A DNA stretch of 64,000 bases from Megaustenia siamemsis (Eukaryota > Mollusca > Gastropoda > Stylommatophora > Ariophantidae): contig JAVIAB010000047.1 in assembly GCA_032433765.1 (NCBI GenBank), forward strand, positions 17,115,511 to 17,179,510. The letters are read 5' to 3'. Of the stretch, positions 33,960 through 44,821 are shown piece by piece. The notes below the pieces were generated by a model. That model was not told the origin of the DNA. It ran no database searches and saw only the letters and a list, made by a program, of their open reading frames with translations. The position numbers and the translations under genes are program-made. Position 1 is the first letter of the stretch, and every line of letters begins with the position of its first letter.

Positions 33960-34500
33960 TATGTATGTGTTGTTTATTATTCCTGCTGAGGGCTCTAATG
34001 AGACGCAACGTCGGTCAATTGGCAACGTCGCTCAATTTTGTGTTGTCCATGACTCACATAAAGCCATAGCTTGTTTTCCAATTTATTTTTCATTTCTCTT
34101 CCTATCGGCTGTCTCCGTCTATTTAACAATTCGGTGTTTTCTTTGCGAATATTTGTTTTGTAGAAATAGCTATTATACATTAAACGGTGTACGTTTCGAC
34201 ATGGGATCAAAGCAAATAAATGCATGTAAATGAATTTTTAAAATGCGAAGCCGCAGTAAAGCTAATTGTACGGAGAAATGAAAAAAAAAACAAATATAGA
34301 AAAAATATAGTATACAGTGAAGACATTTTATTTTTATTCTTATTTCTTATTCTAGGTCGAAATTATTATTATTTTTTATTCTTAAATACCCATCACTGTG
34401 TGTGTTGTATGTTTGTTCCTGATGAAGACCTATTGTGTCGAAACGTCGTTCTAATTTGTGTCGTCAACTTATTACGTAAAGCTTAATCCAGACCGTTTTT
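33960..34500 (+). other. Repeat end with CTGATGAAG-hairpin-GAAACGTC motif
   Basis: At 34418-34447 the order is CTGATGAAGACC, TATTGT, GTCGAAACGTC, then a TTCTAATTTGTGTCG stretch. It matches the layouts at 16287 and 63024. A looser form, GCTGAGGGCTCTAATGAGAC then GCAACGTC, lies at 33984-34011. Confidence 0.5.
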
Positions 34501-35154
34501 TTTTCTATTTCTTTTTTTCCCCATTTCTCTCTAAGTACTGACATGTCTATTTGGTGATCCTGTGTTAGTTTGTGAATGTCTTTGTGTGTAAACAATGCGC
34601 TCCCCCGTTCGCTACATTATCTCCTCCATGATGTGCAAATGTGTAGTCCACAGGGGTAGCTCTCGTGCGGTCATCAACAGCAGAGAAGAGCCTATTAGAC
34701 ATACACTCGGTTATCATTGGCCCAGACAAGAGCGAGGAAATCACGTGATGTATACTCGAGAACTGATAACCGGGTGTTGTTGCACGTGCTATTTTAGTTG
34801 TGCCTGCTCCGAAACGAGAAATCATTAAGATGCGCCAGCGCCGATGAGGGTTTACTTATTCTGGCACATCGCTGTAGTCCCGAACTAACAGCGAGACAAA
34901 CTCTCATCAGGAAATGAATATTTCAAACACAGCTTAAGACTTTCTGCCTCTGGTGCCTACATGCGGAGATAAGCCAGAATCTACTCCCAAAGTCAGGTCC
35001 GCACTGGACGACCTAGGGGGTTTCACTGGGCGGTATCGCTTTATTCGCACAGCAGAATCGATTATTTTAAATGGTGGGCCTTTATTCCAGGACTGGCCCT
35101 CGTGAGAGCGGACGCGCGTGATGAACGATGCTCGTGAACAGTGTAAAACATTTC
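34501..35154. other. Unassigned stretch
   Basis: I recognise neither a coding motif nor a repeat relation. Confidence 0.4.
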
Positions 35155-35955
35155 ATGTAGTGATGGTAAATACACGGCGGAAACAATCCACAGATTTGCG
35201 GTAAATACACGGCGGAAGTAATCCACAGATTTGCTGTAAATACACGGTAGGGACAACCCGTATAGATACTGTTAGATACACGGTTGAACAACTTATAGGA
35301 TGATTGTAATTACACTTAGAAAAAAAAAACCTGCTGATTGATGGTGATTACATGATAGAAACAATCCGCAGATTCATGGTAAATACATGACAAAAACAAT
35401 CCGCAGATTCATGATAAATACATGACAAAAACAATCCGCAGATTCATGGTAAATACATGACAAAAACAATCCGCAGATTCATGGTAAATACATGACAAAA
35501 ACAATCCGCAGATTCATGGTAAATACATGACAGAAACAATCCGCAGAGTCATGGTAAATACATGACAAAAACAATCCGCAGATTCATGGTAAATACATGA
35601 CAGAAACAATCCGCAGATTCATGGTAAAAAACACAGCAGTAACAATTTACTTTTGATTGTAAATACAGCGCAGAAACAACTCACTGTTTGATGGTAAATA
35701 CATGACAGAAATAATTCACTGTTTGATGGTAAATACATAACAGAAACAATTCACTGTTTGATGGTAAATACATAACAGAAACAATTCACTGTTTGATGGT
35801 AAATACATAACAGAAATAATTCACCTTTTGATGGTAAATACATAACAGAAATAATTCATCTTTTGATGGTAAATACATGACAGAAATAATTCACCTTTTG
35901 ATGGTAAATACATGATAGAAATAATTCATCTTTTGATGGTAAATACATGCCCGAT
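35155..35955. repeat. 35-bp minisatellite, about 23 copies
   Basis: The unit contains GATTCATGGTAAATACATGA and CAAAAACAATCCGCA. The centre (35360-35630) is homogeneous. Both flanks carry older variants (CACGGCGGAA on the left, CTGTTTGATGG on the right). Confidence 0.94.
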
Positions 35956-36116
35956 ATAAGCCTGCTGATTGATTGTTTTCTCCTAGACTTTTTCTTCACC
36001 CTGCTGGATATGCAAATAAGATTGATCGCTGTAATCTTCGGGATTGTAAGATTGTTACAGACAATGCAAAGCAACGAAACGATGTAAACTGTATATAACG
36101 ATGTATAATGAAATGA

Positions 36117-36840
36117 TGAAAATGGCTGAGTGGTCTAGAAGAAACACGTTGGCCTCTGTATAAGTAGGTCTCGTGTTCGATTTCCACCACAAAGGGTTGA
36201 AATTGTTTTTTTTTTTAAGTCCGTGTTTTCTTCATTAGCTACCCTCGCTCGATCCTCGGATGGTGAGATCCGACATCTCGCCCTCTAAAAAAAAGCTGAC
36301 AAATAATAGGAGGCCTCGTGTGCATCCTGTGCACGTTAAATAACCCTTTAAAAAAAGTAAAGAGCCCCGTCACGCCAAGTGGCGCATAGGGAATATGGTG
36401 TGGTGACCATAAATTTTACAGACCTTCAGCACATGATTTTCGGGGTAATGTGGTCGGTATTACGCCCGTGCCGATTTAGAAAAAATCCGGTACCCATTTA
36501 AGGCTGGGTGAACCAGGAAGCCGTCGGTTGGAATCGAACCCTACCTCTTGTCCTTTGTAGTCCAGTTCACTAACCACTGAGCTATAGCGGCTCCCTATAA
36601 ATAACCCTTGGCAGTTGTAAATAGAAGAGTAAGCAAAAAAGTATAGAAAATATAATCTACCTTGAAACGTCAAAATTCTCGACGACAAACAGTGACATTA
36701 TCTCTGAAATCGGAGAATATATGCCTGCATGGTGAGAGACATCGCTGACGTTGTGAGTAATAGGAGAATGTTGTATTCACGCAAAGGTCATTACCTCGAG
36801 AATTAGCTTGAGATATTAAGCTGGCGTACACAAAGAAACA
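36117..36840 (+). mobile_element. SINE-D copy split by SINE-A
   Basis: The head GGCTGAGTGGTCTAGAAG and GTGTTCGATTTCC are the box A and B regions. The body reaches GTGCACGTTAAATAACCC, then SINE-A (36349-36597) intervenes, and the rest resumes with TTGGCAGTTGTAAATAGAAG and the shared tail (ATATATGCCTGCATGGTGAG). Confidence 0.85.
36349..36597 (-). mobile_element. SINE-A nested in SINE-D, 12-bp target-site duplication
   Basis: The direct repeat TAAATAACCCTT is exact at 36337-36348 and 36598-36609. Full antisense copy. Confidence 0.95.
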
Positions 36841-37019
36841 AAACATCATGTAAACATTATCTAAGGCAACAATATCTGGGCCAGCGACTCATAACTGGTT
36901 GTTAAGCACAATGAAAATAGTCCATGATGATGTTAAAACAAAATGGAAGCAATTCATATATTGACTATAAATATTCATTAAAGCCATCAACGGATGGAAT
37001 GGAGGCGAAGGCGCCCCTC

Positions 37020-37385
37020 ACAGCAGCACAGTTGGGGGTGCACAAGCGCCTGCGACCTACGGTCGCAATAGCAGGGTCGGCGCACCATCAGCCGACCAAG
37101 ACCTAGCATATCTTACCTCCTCGTGGTCTTCCCTGGTAACAGTCTGCGTCAAAACAGACTGGCTAACAGAAGCTATGATCGCCGTGTTCCCTGTTGTGGT
37201 GACTGTTACTGATATAGAGGACCCAGTATTGCAGTACCTCTGTGCTGGACTAGTAGTTTCCCAGCATAGCCTGGGACAGACGACCTCCAACCTCTCCAGT
37301 AAGAGCCGGGAATGTCAAGAAAGCCATTACGACCCGCCACATTGAGTCAAATGGCAAACAAGCTCGTATCAACTCGTGGCAATCC
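37020..37385 (-). repeat. Inverted-repeat arm F1
   Basis: Reverse complement of 38828-39185 with moderate divergence. The minus-strand frame 37057-37290 reads WETTSPAQRYCNTGSSISVT, the same peptide as the plus-strand frame in the other arm. I recognise no domain. Confidence 0.8.
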
Positions 37386-37429
37386 GTCAACAACAACAAC
37401 AACAACAACAACACAGCAGCACAGCTGGA

Positions 37430-37650
37430 AGTTGTCAGCGACCCACAGCTGATGGCTTGCGCTAGGATTGGTGAACCAGAACCATCAAGACCCTGCTCCA
37501 CCTCTCCGTGGTGCCTCTAGTAACAGACTAACCTATCTAGTCTGGCCAAGCGAGTAAGGATTGAAGAGGGAAGACAACCCGGTACTCAAAAATGTCATGC
37601 TGAAGTCGGATGTTTTGGACCGAAAGGTACACATTTCACAAATTTCACAG
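37430..37650 (+). repeat. Dispersed repeat G, copy 1
   Basis: It contains ACAGACTAACCTATCTAGTC and CATGCTGAAGTCGGATG, matching 60836-61040. Its tail is reminiscent of the AAGTCGGA word in SINE-D/E. Confidence 0.65.
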
Positions 37651-37877
37651 TTATACTGTAAACACAACACAATGCAAACACGCCTCCCTAACGTCCTTTT
37701 AAGGGCAGATGATGAAATGGTACACTTTTTTAGTCATCGGGCGAACGCAAGGAAGCAAGTAAACGGATGGAATTACACGGAATACCTGATTTAATCAACC
37801 CTGGAATTAAACCTAACAACCCGGTTGAAACAACCCTGAAGGTTAATCTTAGGTTGAAGGTTATCTATCTTTCTTCT
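37651..37877. other. Unassigned stretch
   Basis: No recognisable motif. Confidence 0.4.
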
Positions 37878-38215
37878 TCTTAGTGTGAAGGTCAAGGTAA
37901 AGTAGGAAACTCGAATAGGCGTCTCAGCACGCGAGTTTTCACCCATATGTGTTCGGCCGCCTATACAGAAGTGTTCTGAGACTTCTGGACAGTATCGCTT
38001 TAAGCATCGAAACTCACGATGCGAGGCGGCATTCCTCACCTTCCCAAAGTACTACCCTGGTACACATTTATGCCAGCGGCTGGGTCGACCGCGGGAGTAT
38101 TTTTTTTCTAAACACGAATACAATTCACAAACTGCTTACAGCGGGTATCGAACACGGGTTGTCCGAATCGTCGGTAGCCCAGTCGAATGGTTTTCCCAAC
38201 TAGGCTACCGAGGCC
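37878..38215 (-). mobile_element. SINE-B copy, its head expanded into an array
   Basis: Antisense to the tRNA-derived SINE-B. Head: GGTAGCCTAGTTGGG (box A) and GTGTTCGATACCCGC (box B) on the minus strand. Body: the GGGTCGACCGCGG and ACCCATATGTG blocks. The 5' end, at the right, passes directly into the 22-bp array. Confidence 0.9.
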
Positions 38216-38640
38216 CCCAACTAGGCTACCGAGGCCCCCAACTAGTTACCGATGCCCCCAACTAGGCTACTGAGGCCCCCAACTAGGCTATCGAAGCTCC
38301 CAACTAGGCTACCGAGGCCCCAACTAGGCTACCGAGGCCCCCAGCTAGGCTACCGATGCCCCCAACTAGGCTACTGAGGCCCCCAACTAGGCTATCGAAG
38401 CCCCCAACTAGGCTACCGAGGCCCCCAGCTAGGCTACCGGTGCCCCAAACTAGGCTACCGAGGCCACCAACTACGCTACCGAGGTCCCAAACTAGGCTAC
38501 CGAGGCCCCCAACTAGGCTATCGAAGCCCCCAACTAGGCTACCGAGGCCCCCAACTAGGCTACCGAGGCCCCCAACTCGGCTTCCCGAGGCCGCCAAATA
38601 GGCTACCGTGGCCCCCAGCTAGGCTACCGAGGCCTCCTAA
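38200..38640. repeat. 22-bp minisatellite derived from the SINE-B head, about 19 copies
   Basis: The unit CAACTAGGCTACCGAGGCCC plus CC is the reverse complement of the first bases of SINE-B, including its box A. Variants carry GATGCCC or GAAGCCC. Confidence 0.95.
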
Positions 38641-38649
38641 GGCCCCCTC

Positions 38650-38765
38650 TTATCTTTCACCCTTTAAGTGGGCTTGGATATGTTGTGTCGCTAGTTTACG
38701 ACATAATTGCGATATCAGCGCTTTTCGGCCCGTGTATCCACCTTCGGCATGGGTAGCTACATTTG
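38650..38765. repeat. Dispersed repeat fragment (TAAGTGGGCTTG type)
   Basis: TGTTGTGTCGCTAGTTTACG is shared exactly with 8114-8133. Confidence 0.6.
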
Positions 38766-38827
38766 CTTAACAATTTGTTTGCCTGAACAGAGGTAAATAT
38801 TGGACTATTTTTTTTTTTTTTTTTTTT

Positions 38828-39185
38828 TTGTGTGTTGTTGACGGATTGCCACGAGTTGATGCGGGCAGGGTGCCATTTGATTAATTTGATGTGGCGGTTC
38901 GTAATGGTTTTTTTTTTACATTCCCGGCTCTTACTGGAGAAGTTGGAGTTCGTCTATCCCAGGCAATGCTGGGAAACTACTAGTCCAGCACAGAGGTACT
39001 GCAATACTGGGTCCTCTATATCAGTAACAGCCACCACTACAGGGAACACGGCGATCCTAGCTTCTGTTAGTCAGTCTGTTTTGACGCAGACTGTTACCAG
39101 GGGAGACCATGAGGAGGTAGAACTGCTAGGTCTTGGTCAGCTGATGGTGCGCCGACCCTGCTATTGCGACAGCAGGTCGCAGGCG
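38828..39185 (+). repeat. Inverted-repeat arm F2
   Basis: Partner of 37020-37385. It encodes RYCNTGSSISVTATTTGNTA and SVSQSVLTQTVTRGDHEEV on the plus strand. The spacer of about 1.4 kb carries SINE-B and its array. Confidence 0.8.
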
Positions 39186-39189
39186 CTTC

Positions 39190-39352
39190 TGCTCCCCCGG
39201 CCTACTCTTTCCTCTTTAATTGCCAAAGGTTCTTTAACGTGCGAGAGTGCACACGAGATCTTTTGTTTTTCGCAGTTTTCCCAGGGGGTTGGACATCGAA
39301 TCTCACTAGTCAAAAACCTCGAGATGGTAAAGCCAAAAAGAAACCGCGGGTT
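39190..39352 (-). mobile_element. SINE-D-like fragment, antisense
   Basis: The minus strand carries CTCGCACGTTAAAGAACC, the conserved SINE-D body block, and a GAGATTCGATGTCC block. It is cut by the DD83E transposon at 39354. Confidence 0.6.
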
Positions 39353-39353
39353 A

Positions 39354-41418
39354 TAGATTGTTTCATAACTAGTGCCCAACTTTTAAAATCGATAGCTTTT
39401 TAACCGCTTGTTGTAAGATATTCAAAATTTGCATGTAAAGTTATAATGATTAGAACCCAACAGGGAATTAATTTCATTAAACAAATACATTTGGTTATTA
39501 TTGTTGCTTATTTGATTTATATAAATTTATAACGACCCATTGATGTAGTCAAAACTTAATGTTTACAGTATTTTAAACTAAAAATAGCAAATCCATACAC
39601 GGTAGAATTGACGTATTTGCACGCTTTCCCCGTGGTTTTTTTGACACAGTTAGACACTTGAGAAATTGTGTGTTCCATTTCCGTTCATTTATAGGTGTAG
39701 ACGTGGAACGATAACATTTATCATGAGTCTTAAAATGAAATTCTGCAGTTTACAAAACATCGCAATAAAAATGTATGACTATTTTTGCAAAGAGGCTAAA
39801 CGAGGAAGATTATTTCATTCTTTAGAAAACCCTGAGAATAGGACAAGACACATTTTGGATTTATCTAAACGGTCATTTAATCGCTGGATTCAAGCACGTG
39901 ACCGTCAATGTTCAAAATATATAAAATCACAAGGAAGAGCAAAAATGTTGGATAATTTCGACAGTGAACTTATTAGAAGTGAAATTCGCAAAATGTTGGG
40001 CATGAATGAAACTGTTACAATAAGAAATTAAAAGTATCGCTTAAAAAGAACAACAGTATTGAAATATCAAAGTCTACATTATGGAGGAATGTGAGAATGG
40101 ACGAAACATCATCTGTGAGAAGCCACATATAGTAGTCATGAGAAGCAAGTACTTACGTGAAGTAAAAGAGGTGCGCAAGCAAGGTTATGATATTGTGTAC
40201 TTGGATGAAACATGGATCAATGCTCACCACACTAACCAAAGGGAATGGCAGTCATCAGATGGAAAGATTAAGAGATTAATACCTAGCAGCAAAGGACAGC
40301 GCTTGATAATTGCTCATGCAGGTAGTCGACAACATGGACTAATACAGAATGCAGAGCTCATTTTTCTTTCAAAATCCATAGACAATCGGGATTATCACTC
40401 TGAGATGAATGGTCACATATTTAGACATTGGATTGAAAATTCTGTTCTCCCATCACTAGATCGACCATCTTGCCTAATAATGGACAATGCAGCGTACCAC
40501 AACATTGTTGCACTTGAAGATAACGTCCCGACGTCATCCAGTACAAAAGATGCTATTAAGATATGGCTCACAAATGAGCACATACAATTTAATAACATGT
40601 ACTTAAAACCTGAATTACTATCTCTAGTAAAGCAAAAACAGAGGACAAAGATGTTTCAAATAGATAAGATTATCCAAGAGCACGGTCATATAAGTTTGAG
40701 GCTGCCACCTTACCATGCTCATTTAAATCCAATAGAACTAATCTGGGCAAAATTAAAAGGACAAGTGGCAGATGAAAATACAACATTCAAAATATGCGAT
40801 GTAAAGACTCTTGCTAATCTCGCTTTATTAAATATAGACAAAGATTATTGGGCTAAATGTGAAGATCACGTCTTAAAACAGGAAGAGGAATATTGGAAAA
40901 ATGATGGTTTGTGGAATGTTCAACCCCAAACAGTTATTAATCTTTTAGACTCGTCCGATTCAGAATGAAAGTATATAGCCCCCACAATGTTGGCCCCTAT
41001 ATTACCTTAAATTAGTTCAACAAACGGTCCTTATCAGGACCACACAACTATAAAAATTGGACATACAGGTATACCTTGATATTATCGTCCGTCCTCGAAC
41101 TGAGAAGACAATAATTCTCCTGGTGTTTTGTCTTATTAGGTTATTTCCCCATTGCGGCCACGCTTTTACCTAGTGAAAATTAATCATAGACCAGCAACTA
41201 CGGTAATTTCTATTATTTAGGGGTTCACAATTTACAATTTTGACAAACATCAAAGAAATTCGCCGCTTTAAGAAAACTGCAGCTGCAAGATATTTGTTAA
41301 ATATACATTTAAAGGGTCTTTTGCATTCTAATAACATTTGGAAAATTTCAACAGTTTTTAACAAACGGTTACTGAGTAATATCGTTTTGAAGTTGGGCAC
41401 GTGATTTGAAACGAGCTA
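39354..41418 (+). mobile_element. Tc1/mariner-superfamily transposon, DD83E type, copy 1
   Basis: A 2,065-bp element. The left end is TAGATTGTTTCATAACTAGT followed by GCCCAACTT; the right end read inward is TAGCTCGTTTCAAATCACGT followed by GCCCAACTT. They are imperfect terminal inverted repeats. Both ends are flanked by TA (39352-39353 and 41419-41420), the expected target duplication. The transposase relic lies inside at 39666-40968. Confidence 0.85.
39666..40968 (+). pseudogene. DDE transposase of copy 1, frameshifted
   Basis: The N-terminal part (39666-40031) reads IKMYDYFCKEAKRGRLFHSL, then ILDLSKRSFNRW, a helix-turn-helix-like DNA-binding region. A frameshift near 40028 and a deletion before 40100 separate it from the catalytic part (40081-40968, 295 codons). 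That part holds VYLDETWINAHHT (D42), CLIMDNAAYHN (D135) and LPPYHAHLNPIELIWAKLKG (E219), with 83 residues between the second D and the E. Classic Tc1 or mariner spacing is 34. From memory, the group called Sailor has about this spacing (DD82E). All three acidic residues are present, but the frame is broken, so no intact protein can be made. Confidence 0.88.
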
Positions 41419-41550
41419 TAGTCCCTGTTTTCCTGCTAACAGCCTGCATGTCAAAATCGTTCTAGTTCATGTTTTCCTGCTAGCTGTCCACATGTCAAAA
41501 TCTTGATTGTCCATGTTTTTCTGCTAGGTTACGCCATGTCAGGGCCCATA
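41419..41550. repeat. 44-bp tandem repeat, 3 copies
   Basis: Each unit carries TGTTTTCCTGCTA (TTTTTC in the third) and CATGTCA. It starts at the right edge of the transposon. The bases 41551-42106 beyond it show only a C homopolymer near 41638 and nothing else I recognise. Confidence 0.75.
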
Positions 41551-42106
41551 CATTTATCTTATTTTCTTTCCCAACAAGCCTTACCTGTCATGAACTTGAC
41601 ATCGTGACCTTTAACCTGAAAAAAGGTCATATTTTGCACCCCCCCCCCCCCCCTTTTCCACACTTAAGTCGAGGCAAATAACGAATGAAAGAATGTGTTG
41701 CCAATCTACATAATTCCAAGCATTTATAATAGGAATCCCACCATTTTTATCTTTGCCGTGTTGCAGGTCGTATTTTTGCATGGCTGGTCGCAAAACTTAC
41801 ACTCAAGTTCTCGTATATTCTCGCCTGTGCTGTGAGATTTAAAATGAATAATTGAATGTGTCGTCACCACAGGGAGTGTTCATTATAGCAGAAGACGACT
41901 CCGTTGAGAGCAGGGGGGAGAGAAATGAGTGGCAGTGCTTATGGTTTTCTGAACATCATCATGTGCCATGTTTTGAGCTGTCGATCAATAACGATCTGAG
42001 GAATGGTGTAAGTAACACGGCGCTTCTACGCCCATGTAAAATTCAGTTTAATAGCGGGTAGTGAAGAAAAGTATGCATTCTTCTAGCAGAGGAAATAAAC
42101 AAATAA

Positions 42107-42110
42107 ATTA

Positions 42111-42141
<31 letters not shown>

Positions 42142-42423
42142 AAGTAAGAAAAAAAATAAAGAAAAAGAAAGAAAGAATAAGAAAGAAAGGAAAGAAATGT
42201 ACAAAATAAATAAAGAAAGAAAAAAGGAAAGAAAGAAAGAAAAATGGCAAGAAAGAAAGAAAAAAAAGGAAAGAAAGAAAAGAAGAGAGAAAGAAAGAAA
42301 GAAAGAAAGTAAGGAAAAAAAGAAAGAAAAAGAAAGAAAGAGAAAGAAAAAGAAAGGAAGAAAGAAAAGAAGAGAAAGAAATAGAAAAAAAGAAAGAAAA
42401 GAAAGAAAAGAAGGAAGGAAGGA

Positions 42424-42499
<76 letters not shown>

Positions 42500-42500
42500 G
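42107..42500. repeat. (GAAA)n microsatellite, interrupted
   Basis: A purine-rich tract of about 390 bp, pure in its last 80 bp. Frames on both strands (Lys/Glu or Phe/Leu/Ser rich) are artefacts. The right flank resembles the flank of the (GAAA)n tract at 61135. Confidence 0.95.
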
Positions 42501-42819
42501 CAATCTGTTTATGACCATCTCATAATTGACATCCTCTTCGATTTCGTCTAGCACTAAACTAAAAACACTAACGGCCTGTACAGCGCGTATATTATTTATA
42601 AGCACTAAATTAAAAAAAACACACACACAAATACATCACAGATCCTTGTAAGCACTGAATCGAAAACTACCAGTGCCAAACATACACTTCTATTGGATTA
42701 AAGAAAAAAATGTGAACACCCCAGATACCTCTCGGGGCTCCAAAAAAAATTTTAAAAATTGTACAGCGCTAATTCGTCCAAGTACTAAATATAGAGGCTA
42801 TTATAAAAATAACGTTCTT

Positions 42820-43171
42820 CTAGGTGCTAAGTTGAAAACCACTATAACAACGCAGATTCTTGTAAGTGCTAAAATAAAAACCACCATAACAACGCAGATT
42901 CTTTTAAGCACTAAGATGAAAACCACCATAACAACGCAGGTCCTTGTAAGTGCTAAAATGAAAACCACCATAACAACGTAGAATATTCTAAGCGCTAAAA
43001 TGAAAATCACCATAACAACGTAGAATATCCTAAGCGCTAAAATGAAAATCACCATAACAACACAAATTCTTCTAAGCGCTAAAATGAAAATCACCATAAC
43101 AACGCACATTCTTCTAAGCGCTAAAATGAAAATCACCATAACAACACACATTCTTCTAAGCGCTCGTTCGT
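42820..43171. repeat. 42-bp minisatellite, left part
   Basis: The unit contains CTTCTAAGCGCTAAAATGAA and AACCACCATAACAACACA. It resumes at 43419. Confidence 0.94.
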
Positions 43172-43418
43172 TCGTTCGCTTTCGTCAGCTTTGACCTCTG
43201 ACGAAGTCCCACCCACTCAATTTTGTGGAACTGAATTTTGCGTGTAAAGTCTGTTTTTATCCCATTACAGGATGCCCCTCGCCATGCAGGCAGATTTACT
43301 CCGACTTCAGAGGTACTAATTTTTAGGGAATTAGTAAAACCCAGGTGTCCTCGCCAGAGTACGAACCCCGGCTGTTGCCGTGGTAAGCCAACCGCCTATC
43401 GATTGCGCTAACCGGACA
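43172..43418 (-). mobile_element. SINE-E inserted in the 42-bp array
   Basis: On the minus strand the head reads GTCCGGTTAGCGCAATCGAT (box A-like) and GGGGTTCGTACTCTGG (box B-like). The body then has ACCTCTGAAGTCGGAGTAAA and TCTGCCTGCATGGCGAGGG, and ends with GACTTCGTCAGAGGTCAAAG and a (CGAA)n tail. Array words TTCTAAGCGCT flank both sides. Confidence 0.88.
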
Positions 43419-43645
43419 CCCCTTCTAAGCGCTAAAATGAAAACCACCATAACACATATTCTTCTAAGCGTTAAAATGAAAACCACTATAACAACACACA
43501 TTCTTCTAAGCGCTAAAATGAAAACCACCATAACAACACACATTCTTCTAAGCGCTAAAATGAAAACCACCATTACAACACAAATTCTTCTAAGCGCTAA
43601 AATGAAAACCAACAGTACAACACAGATATTTCTAAACACTACATT
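43419..43645. repeat. 42-bp minisatellite, right part
   Basis: Continues the array at 42820-43171, with the same unit and phase. The bases 43646-44039 are unassigned. Confidence 0.93.
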
Positions 43646-44039
43646 TAAAGAAAGGTCTGCTGTAAAAGAAGGCAATTCAAACATTAAACCAAAAACATTT
43701 ATACAGAGTCGGCACTTCTAGCAGGAACAACGTTCCCATAATGCCTTTCCGTGCGTTTCGCCGCACAGTGCGCCACTCTCAATTTGATTAGTGTGAACCA
43801 TCATCAAACCATAGTCTTTTTTACGTGTCTTGTATCATCTTGGTATTGGTGAAATCTAATTCCTTTTTCAATTGTCTAAAAATTCATATATAATATGTTA
43901 GATAAATATAAAAATATGAAGATTGATTATTAAAACCATGAAAAATGTTGTCTTTGAAATCTCTTCCGTTGCGTAGATCAAAGGTTTCCGTACGGAAAGA
44001 GTTAGAACGAGTGCCTTAAAATAAGGAGACCAAAAAAAA

Positions 44040-44200
44040 AATGAATATTATAATGAGCGGAAACCTGCGAAACAACAGACCAGCGGATCATTTCAAGGGA
44101 AGGGGTATGTTTACAACACTCGGAAGAAATTCGCAAATAATTAACAGAAAAATAACAAAGAACAACACAGCCCAAAGCAAGAACGAACAAATGTACAATT
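44040..44200 (-). mobile_element. SINE-C 3' part, antisense
   Basis: ATGTTTACAACACTCGGAAG and the AAATAATTAACAGAAAAATA region are the reverse complement of the 3' half of SINE-C (28390-28490). It faces the sense copy at 44205, making a short inverted repeat. Confidence 0.65.
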
Positions 44201-44204
44201 TACT

Positions 44205-44500
44205 TCCGTGTTTTGTTCGTAGCCTTGTGCTTTAGTCATGAATACACGTGCGTGTAAGATATTGCAAATAACAGCAACTTTTTTGGTTGTTTAGTTGGCC
44301 GTGTACCGTAATGCATAATCTCTCATGGCAAGGCACTGTGTCGATGAGTACGGGTTCGTTCATGCTTTAAGCTGTGTTTTGTTCATTGTTATTTTTCTTT
44401 TTGTTGTTCATTATTTGTGATTTTTCTCCAGTGTAATACACATACCCCTACTCCTGAAATGATTCTTTGCCTTAAAACACTAGTCGGCGAACGAAACATA
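44205..44500 (+). mobile_element. SINE-C copy, sense
   Basis: TTTAGTTGGCCGTGTACCGT and GTACGGGTTCGTTCATG are the box A and B regions, more decayed than at 28225. The similarity begins upstream at CCTTGTGCTTTAGTCATG. Confidence 0.7.
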
Positions 44501-44512
44501 AACAAATCCTTC

Positions 44513-44753
44513 AGCAGTTTGCCCTCAGTAGTTTGCCCTCAGTAGTTTGCCCTCAGTAGTTTGCCCTCGGTAGTTTGTCCTCAGTAGTTTGCCCTCAGTA
44601 GTTTGCCCTCAGTAGTTTGTCCTCAACAGTTTGTCCTCAGTAGTTTGCCCTCAGTAGTTTGCCCTCAGTAGTTTGTCCTCAGTAGTTTGCCCTCAGTAGT
44701 TTGCCCTCAGTAGTTTGCCCTCAGTAGTTTGTCCTCAACAGTTTGTCCTCACC
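44513..44753. repeat. 14-bp minisatellite, about 17 copies
   Basis: The unit is AGTAGTTTGCCCTC, with TTTGTCCTC variants. Confidence 0.96.
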
Positions 44754-44821
44754 TAATATTGAAATGCATTTTTTTTAAATATTCATCTTCTATTATAACC
44801 ACCCCTCAATCTATTTTTAAC

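Noticed and set aside
42108..42626. Phe/Leu/Ser-rich membrane-like protein
   Set aside because: Translation of the antisense of a (GAAA)n microsatellite.
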